From Roseiarcus sp031367195 (GTDB taxonomy: Bacteria; Pseudomonadota; Alphaproteobacteria; Rhizobiales; Beijerinckiaceae), in assembly GCA_031367195.1 (NCBI GenBank), contig JANLPL010000054.1, positions 1 through 19,414 of the forward strand: DNA of 19,414 bases, written 5' to 3'. Under the pieces are notes generated by a model, which was given only the letters and a program-made list of their open reading frames with translations, did not search any database and was not told the DNA's origin. Every line of letters starts with the position of its first letter. Position 1 is the first letter of the stretch. The position numbers and the translations under genes were made by a program. Below are positions 15,329-19,414 of this stretch, in pieces.

Positions 15329-16489
15329 ATGCCGGCCTTCGGCGATTATCAGTTCGAGATCTACCTGAAGGGTCTGGCCGGGCTAAAACCGAAGCTGCCG
15401 GTCGATTTCGCCTCGCTGGCCGCCCGCGCCGAACGCGCGATGCCCGCGGGCGTGTGGAGCTATGTCGCCGGCGGCTGCGGCGACGAGCATACGCAAGACC
15501 TGAACGTGACCGCCTTTCGCAAATGGGGCCTGATTCCGCGCATGTTGGTTGATTCCGCCAACCGCGACCTCTCGGTTGAGCTGTTCGGCCTCAAACTGCC
15601 TTCGCCGATCTTCATGGCCCCGATTGGCGTGCTCGGCATTTGCGCGCAAGACGGCCACGGCGATCTCGCCGGCGCCCGCGCCGCCGCCATGACGGGCGTC
15701 CCCTTCACGCTGTCCACGCTCAGCAACGATCCCATCGAGGCGGTCGGCAAGGCGCTCGGCGACGCGCCCGGCTTCTTCCAGCTCTATACCCCCAGCGACC
15801 GCGAACTCGCCGAGAGCTTTGTCCGCCGCGCGGAAGGCGCGGGCTTCAAGGCGCTGATCGTCACGGTGGACACCTGGGTTCCCGGCTGGCGGCCGCGCGA
15901 TCTCAACGACGCCAATTTCCCGCAGCTTCGCGGCGCCTGTCTGGCCAATTACTGGTCCGACGCGCGCTTCCGCGCCCTGCTGCCCAAGTCGCCGGAGGAA
16001 GACCCCGCCGCCGCCGTGCGCTTCTGGGCCGGGCTGTTCGCCAGGCCGCTCACTTTCGCCGACCTGCCCTGGCTGCGTGGCCTCACCAAGCTGCCGCTGG
16101 TGCTGAAAGGCATCTGCCATCCCGACGACGCGCGCCGCGCGCTCGACGCCGGGGTGGATGCGATCTACTGCTCCAACCACGGCGGACGGCAGGCCAACGG
16201 CGGCCTGGCGGCGATCGACATGCTGCCCGACGTGGTGAAGGCGGCGGGCAAGGCGCCGGTGCTGTTTGATTCCGGCGTGCGCTCGGGAACGGAGGTGGTG
16301 AAAGCTCTGGCGCTGGGGGCGCGCGCGATCGGCATCGGCCGGCCAATCGCCTATGGCCTCGCGCTCGACGGCGCCGACGGAATCGCCCATGTGCTGCGCT
16401 CGATCCTGGCGGAAGCTGACCTGTTGTTGGCGATCGACGGCTATCCCCGCATCGCCGATTTGACCCCCGACGCGTTGCGGTTGGCCTGA
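15329..16489 (+). CDS. FMN-dependent alpha-hydroxy-acid oxidase, lactate 2-monooxygenase-like
   Basis: This 386-residue TIM-barrel flavoenzyme oxidises 2-hydroxy acids such as lactate. FMN and active-site residues are in place: Y45 with VAGG, M-A-P-I-G at 96-100, F-Q-L-Y at 150-153, the flavin lysine K260 (V-L-K-G-I), catalytic H284 and R287 in SNHGGRQANGG, then DSGVRSGTEVVKALALGARA and GIGRP. The extra stretch at 200-245 (LANYWSDARFRALLPKSPEE) in the loop-4 region, absent from simple lactate oxidases, points to the lactate 2-monooxygenase branch (lactate + O2 to acetate + CO2). The real substrate is not proven. The ATG has GGGAGA 7 bases upstream; the frame is open 33 codons earlier only as a shadow of the preceding gene. 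The 3' end overlaps the convergent acyltransferase gene by 49 bases. Confidence 0.88.
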   Translation: MPAFGDYQFEIYLKGLAGLKPKLPVDFASLAARAERAMPAGVWSYVAGGCGDEHTQDLNVTAFRKWGLIPRMLVDSANRDLSVELFGLKLPSPIFMAPIGVLGICAQDGHGDLAGARAAAMTGVPFTLSTLSNDPIEAVGKALGDAPGFFQLYTPSDRELAESFVRRAEGAGFKALIVTVDTWVPGWRPRDLNDANFPQLRGACLANYWSDARFRALLPKSPEEDPAAAVRFWAGLFARPLTFADLPWLRGLTKLPLVLKGICHPDDARRALDAGVDAIYCSNHGGRQANGGLAAIDMLPDVVKAAGKAPVLFDSGVRSGTEVVKALALGARAIGIGRPIAYGLALDGADGIAHVLRSILAEADLLLAIDGYPRIADLTPDALRLA

Positions 16490-17640
16490 GCGGGCCGCGC
16501 CCAGGCCACCAGCGCGGCGCCGACCCTCGCCGTGAGACGCTCGACCGGCAGGAACGCATAGGCCGCGACGATCGTCACACCGACAGCGGCGACGCCGATC
16601 AGATAGGCCATCGGCCGATCCAACCCGCCATGGCGCTCGGCATAGCCGATAGCGGCCGACATCGGCGACACGATCACGGCGAATTGCACGAGATAGAGCG
16701 GGAACGAAATCCTGCCCAGAAACTGCGACAGCGGCGCGCGCAGGAAAGCGTTCGCCGCCGGCATTGAAAACAGCACGCACATCAGCGCGAACGCCTTCAA
16801 ATTCTTCTGGTCGTGATGGCCGCTGTAATTGGCGGCGCCGACGCTGAAGAGGATTCCCGCCAGCGCGACGACAAACATTTTTTGCCTGTCCGGCGTCGCC
16901 AGCGCCGCAAAACCGCCGCGCGCGCGAAAATCGGCGAACAGCAGGCCGACCAGGAAACAAGAGAAATTCTGCATCAGCCGCGTCGGCCCGAAAGCGAGAT
17001 AGGCGGCGCAGGCGATCAGCGCGAACCGCAGCCCGGGAAGATTGCGCCCGAACAGCAGGATCGCGAACACCATCAGCGAGCCGTCGAACTCATAGCCCAT
17101 CGTCCACAGAAACGGGTTCCAATCCTGCGCCGGAGGTTGGAGGCCGAACACCTCCCAAAACGCGTAGCGGCCGAGACCCGGCAAGGTCAGCGGGAATTGC
17201 AGCCAGTTCTGCATCCAATGCGCGCGCCCGACGATGGGGCTCGCCTGATCCAGATAAATCAGCCCGGCGCGGCCAAGCCCCCAAATCAGCGCCGACGCGG
17301 CGAACACGGGAATGGCGAGCCGCGTGTAACGCTTGAGCGCCAGCGCCCGCACCGCCGCGTCGCCCCGGCCCTGAAAGAACGGCGCGCTGATCGCCTCGGC
17401 CGAAAGCACGAAGAAGATCGACACCGCGAGGCCGCCGTCGAACAGCGCGCCGGCGACGATGCCGCGCATTTCCGGCGCGCGCACATACATCGTTTCCCAA
17501 AACACATGGTAGCAGACGACGCTGAGCGCCGCCCAGCCGCGCAATCCGTCGAACTCGCTCAAGCGCCGTTCGCCGGCCTGCGGCGGCGGGCCGAACGGGG
17601 CGGATAGATAATGCAGGATCGGCTTGAGCAGCGGGGACAA
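16441..17640 (-). CDS. Acyltransferase 3 family integral membrane protein (OafA/YrhL type)
   Basis: This is a polytopic inner-membrane protein of 399 residues with about ten hydrophobic segments. Family members move acyl groups (often acetyl) onto surface sugars, lipids or antibiotics. The first segment carries the signature FDGLRGWAALSVVCYHVFW with D31, R34 and the catalytic H45; ALKRYTRLAIPVFAA and FWTMGYEFDGS-like text (W-T-M-G-Y-E-F) supply the other conserved parts. The N-terminal start is uncertain: all candidates are TTG, and I chose 17640, which leaves about 29 residues before the signature; 17733 is the other possibility and would put the start inside the operator at 17719-17736. The 3' end overlaps the lactate-monooxygenase-like gene. 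No cluster partner reveals the acceptor. Confidence 0.8.
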   Translation of the reverse strand: MSPLLKPILHYLSAPFGPPPQAGERRLSEFDGLRGWAALSVVCYHVFWETMYVRAPEMRGIVAGALFDGGLAVSIFFVLSAEAISAPFFQGRGDAAVRALALKRYTRLAIPVFAASALIWGLGRAGLIYLDQASPIVGRAHWMQNWLQFPLTLPGLGRYAFWEVFGLQPPAQDWNPFLWTMGYEFDGSLMVFAILLFGRNLPGLRFALIACAAYLAFGPTRLMQNFSCFLVGLLFADFRARGGFAALATPDRQKMFVVALAGILFSVGAANYSGHHDQKNLKAFALMCVLFSMPAANAFLRAPLSQFLGRISFPLYLVQFAVIVSPMSAAIGYAERHGGLDRPMAYLIGVAAVGVTIVAAYAFLPVERLTARVGAALVAWARPAQANRNASGVKSAMRG

Positions 17641-17718
17641 GGCGCAAGGTCTCGACGAGGGCGAGCTTGAGCCTAGCCGCGACAGGTAAAATTTCGCCCA
17701 AGCGCGGCGCGGTGGAAA

Positions 17719-17736
17719 AAGTTGATATGTCAACTT
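17719..17736. promoter_or_regulatory. Candidate MarR-family operator
   Basis: AAGTTGATATGTCAACTT is a perfect 7+7 inverted repeat (AAGTTGA / TCAACTT) around a 4-base spacer, 18 bases in all, and AT-rich against the GC-rich surroundings. MarR-type regulators commonly bind TTGAxATxTCAA-like palindromes, so that family is the first guess. It sits 52 bases before the methyltransferase start. A loose -35 (TTGGCG, 17735-17740) and -10 (TAGACG, 17758-17763) overlap its right end, so binding could block that promoter. No regulator gene is in this window. Confidence 0.5.
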
Positions 17737-17787
17737 GGCGGGCGCCCCTTCCGGTGTTAGACGTCGGCCAAATGCTTGGGAGGAGCC

Positions 17788-18900
17788 ATGTCACCGCCGT
17801 TCCGCGCCGATCATGTCGGCAGCTTCCTGCGCCCCGCGCGCCTGCGCCAGGCGCGGGAGAAATTCTTCGCCCGCGAAATCACGGCGCAAGCCCTGCGCGC
17901 GGTCGAGGACGAATGCATCCGCGAAGTGGTCAAGAACCAGCAATCGGTCGGTCTGAAGGGGATCACCGACGGCGAGTTCCGCCGCACCTATTTTCACGTC
18001 GATTTTCTCGAAAAGCTTGACGGCGTCGAAGTCCGCTACGGCGAGTTCTCCTCCGCGTTCCGCAAGGACGACGGGACGCAGGTCGGCTTCAAGCCGCCGA
18101 CCATGCATATCGAAGCCAGGATCGAACACGCCAGCCCGATTCAGGGCGCCGATTATGATTTCCTCAAGGGCGTCGTCAGCGCCATTCCCAAAGTCTGCAT
18201 CCCCGCGCCTTCGATGCTGCATTTCCGCGGCGGGCGCGAAGCGATCAGCGACAGGGTCTATCCCCGGCTTGAGGATTTCTACGACGACCTCACCGCCGCC
18301 TATGCCCAGGAGATCAACGATCTCGCCCGGCGGGGCTTGCGCTATTTGCAAATGGACGACACCAACCTCGCCTATCTCTGCGATCCCGCGATCCGCGAGC
18401 GCACCAAGGCCCGTGGCGACGATCCGGACTCGTTGGTGCGGCTCTATTGCAAGCTGGTCAACGATGCGATCCGAGACCGGCCGAAGGACATGACGATCAC
18501 GGTCCATCTCTGCCGCGGCAATTTCAAGAGCGCCTGGGTGGCGCAGGGCGGCTATGAGCCGGTGGCGGAAATTCTGCTCAACGAGATGAAGATCGACGGC
18601 TTCTTCCTCGAATACGACGACGAGCGCTCCGGCGATTTCGCGCCGCTGCGGTTCACGCCGAAGGACACGACGATCGTGCTCGGCCTGATGTCGTCCAAAC
18701 ACGCCGCGACCGAAACGAAGGACGAGGTCAAGCGCCGCATCGACGAAGCCGCGCGTTATGTGCCGCTGGGGCAATGCGCGCTGAGCCACCAATGCGGCTT
18801 CTCCTCGACCGCCCATGGCAACGACCTGACCGAAGCCGACCAATGGAAGAAGCTGGCGCGCTGCGTCGAGGTGGCGAGCGAGGTCTGGGGCGGCGTCTAG
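17788..18900 (+). CDS. Cobalamin-independent methionine synthase C-terminal-type (MetE-C) zinc methyltransferase
   Basis: This 370-residue cytosolic TIM-barrel protein corresponds to the catalytic half of MetE, with no N-terminal folate half. The start matches the family (ADHVGSFLRPARLRQAREKF), and KGITDGEFRR and Q-M-D-D-T-N-L-A-Y (about 188-196) form the homocysteine side. The zinc ligands are all present: H240 and C242 (V-H-L-C-R-G-N), E275 (F-F-L-E-Y-D) and C336 (H-Q-C-G-F-S-S). Such stand-alone paralogues (YxjG/YxjH type) use various methyl donors, and the donor and acceptor here are unknown; methionine synthesis by itself is plausible but not shown. The ATG has GGGAGGA 3-4 bases upstream. 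The MarR-like operator upstream suggests it is regulated by a small molecule. No other metabolism genes flank it. Confidence 0.88.
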   Translation: MSPPFRADHVGSFLRPARLRQAREKFFAREITAQALRAVEDECIREVVKNQQSVGLKGITDGEFRRTYFHVDFLEKLDGVEVRYGEFSSAFRKDDGTQVGFKPPTMHIEARIEHASPIQGADYDFLKGVVSAIPKVCIPAPSMLHFRGGREAISDRVYPRLEDFYDDLTAAYAQEINDLARRGLRYLQMDDTNLAYLCDPAIRERTKARGDDPDSLVRLYCKLVNDAIRDRPKDMTITVHLCRGNFKSAWVAQGGYEPVAEILLNEMKIDGFFLEYDDERSGDFAPLRFTPKDTTIVLGLMSSKHAATETKDEVKRRIDEAARYVPLGQCALSHQCGFSSTAHGNDLTEADQWKKLARCVEVASEVWGGV

Positions 18901-18904
18901 AGCC

Positions 18905-19111
18905 TTCGTCGAATGGTTGGAATCGCCGGGAGTCCCCTAGCATGTTCCCGTTGGCCCGAATCTGCGAAGACTTTGGGCTGACGCCCAGGGGGGGCCCCCC
19001 CCGGGCGTCGGGCGGGCGGGACCGCGTGTCCCTCGGTGCAGAACCGTGAAGGAGCTTGGTCCGTCCGTCCCTCGCGCTGGTCCTGAACAGATGATTGGGA
19101 GCGAGTCCCGC
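18905..19111 (+). ncRNA. Non-coding leader of the IS110 remnant, where a bridge RNA would lie
   Basis: This is the gap between the MetE-like stop and the transposase start. IS110-group elements carry a structured guide (bridge) RNA in the non-coding sequence ahead of the recombinase; the position and length (about 200 bases) agree. Several paired segments exist, including the G/C palindrome at 18981-19008. I cannot identify target- or donor-binding loops by eye, nor the outer end of the element, so this is an inference from position only. Confidence 0.3.
18981..19008. repeat. 28-base near-perfect palindrome, G7/C8 core
   Basis: The left arm (18981-18994) and right arm (18995-19008) are complementary in 13 of 14 positions with no loop; the one mismatch is A at 18987 against C at 19002. 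The ends are ACGCCC and GGGCGT. It lies 80 bases after the MetE-like stop and could act as a terminator-like hairpin (there is no U tract) or as a stem of the IS110 leader RNA. Confidence 0.55.
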
Positions 19112-19414
19112 ATGCAAGGTCAGAAATCGCCCGAACGAAGCGCTGAAACCGGAGTCTACGTCGGCATCGACGTTTGTAAAGACGTGCTCGACGTCTACCT
19201 CCATCCCCTTGGCCAAAATGGCGCGCGCCCAACACGCCCGAGGGTCTGCGCGCTCTCAATCGGCGGCTCGCGCCGATGTCGGTGAGCCTGGTCGTCATGG
19301 AGGCAACGGCCAAGTTTCACCGCCAAGCCCACCGAAGCGGGCGCTGATCGCGGAAGCGGGCGGCGACGGGATCGGCGCGCCGAGGTTGCTCAGGGGGTTG
19401 GGGCTATGGCAAGG
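19112..19414 (+). pseudogene. IS110-family transposase, frameshifted N-terminal part (runs off the right edge)
   Basis: The reading frame starts at ATG 19112 (MQGQKSPERSAETGVYVGID) and continues VCKDVLDVYLHPLGQ, which is the first DEDD strand (Y-V-G-I-D-V) of IS110-type recombinases. It then goes out of frame at about 19216. The family text resumes in another frame at about 19225 with APNTPEGLRALNRRLAPMSV and SLVVMEATAKFHRQAH, where the M-E-A-T segment carries the second acidic residue. A second shift at about 19340 is needed to continue with A-L-I-A-E-A-G-G-D. At least two frameshifts in 300 bases make an active product unlikely. The rest of the gene and the other end of the element lie outside the window. 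Confidence 0.8.

Larger units (their letters stand above)
18905..19414 (+). mobile_element. IS110-family insertion sequence remnant, left part
   Basis: The non-coding leader and the broken recombinase gene together form the left portion of an IS110-group element. It begins directly behind the MetE-like gene. IS110 elements lack typical terminal inverted repeats and target duplications, so the outer boundary cannot be fixed; 18905 is a placeholder just after that gene's stop codon. Confidence 0.55.

Noticed and set aside
15383..16960. 525-codon minus-strand open frame opposite the lactate-monooxygenase-like gene
   Set aside because: It spans the antisense of one gene and the out-of-frame strand of another, with low-complexity Arg/Gly composition and no family features.
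17791..18843. 350-codon minus-strand open frame opposite the MetE-C-type gene
   Set aside because: It mirrors the codons of the real gene exactly in reverse, and has no ribosome site or domain.

Overview
The window is GC-rich bacterial chromosome. Its codon use, the rlpA-dacF-tmk-holB gene order and the RgpF-type glycan protein point to an alphaproteobacterium, most likely Hyphomicrobiales (Methylocystaceae or Beijerinckiaceae are my guess from the protein style; this is inference, not a database result). No rRNA, tRNA or CRISPR array was seen.

Layout. Positions 1-4506 (minus strand) are the end of a surface-polysaccharide cluster: a 1028-residue RgpF-like protein, a GT4 glycosyltransferase and the first 71 codons of a glucose-1-phosphate cytidylyltransferase, packed tightly and reading leftwards. 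A divergent spacer leads to a DadA-like FAD oxidoreductase (4696-5946, plus). This meets a DUF1203 protein and a soluble GAF-HisKA_2 sensor kinase (5953-7728, minus) tail to tail. Positions 7744-9005 hold no intact gene that I can defend. They contain a possible CBS-domain tail, a SAM methyltransferase missing its usual C-terminus, and an out-of-frame fragment of another protein.

Positions 9006-12994 (minus) are a housekeeping block: rlpA (septal lytic transglycosylase lipoprotein), a D-Ala-D-Ala carboxypeptidase, tmk and holB. The last three genes overlap by 4 bases at each junction. Behind rlpA on the same strand lies a small GT-A-type glycosyltransferase (13123-13848), then a glutathione S-transferase (14007-14636). 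A divergent plus-strand pair follows: a pyridoxamine-phosphate-oxidase-fold flavoprotein and an FMN-dependent lactate-monooxygenase-like enzyme. The latter overlaps a convergent membrane acyltransferase by 49 bases. A stand-alone MetE-C-type zinc methyltransferase (17788-18900) is preceded by a perfect 7+7 inverted repeat resembling a MarR-family operator. The right edge holds a frameshifted IS110-family transposase with its non-coding leader, where functional relatives encode a bridge RNA.

How it fits together: the left cluster and the two other sugar- or acyl-transferases concern the cell surface, and the rlpA-dacF genes concern peptidoglycan. The remaining genes are small metabolic or stress units with no obvious shared pathway. 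I did not find a convincing new multi-gene system. The most interesting items are the modular RgpF protein, the gene graveyard next to holB, the operator in front of the MetE-like gene, and the IS110 leader.
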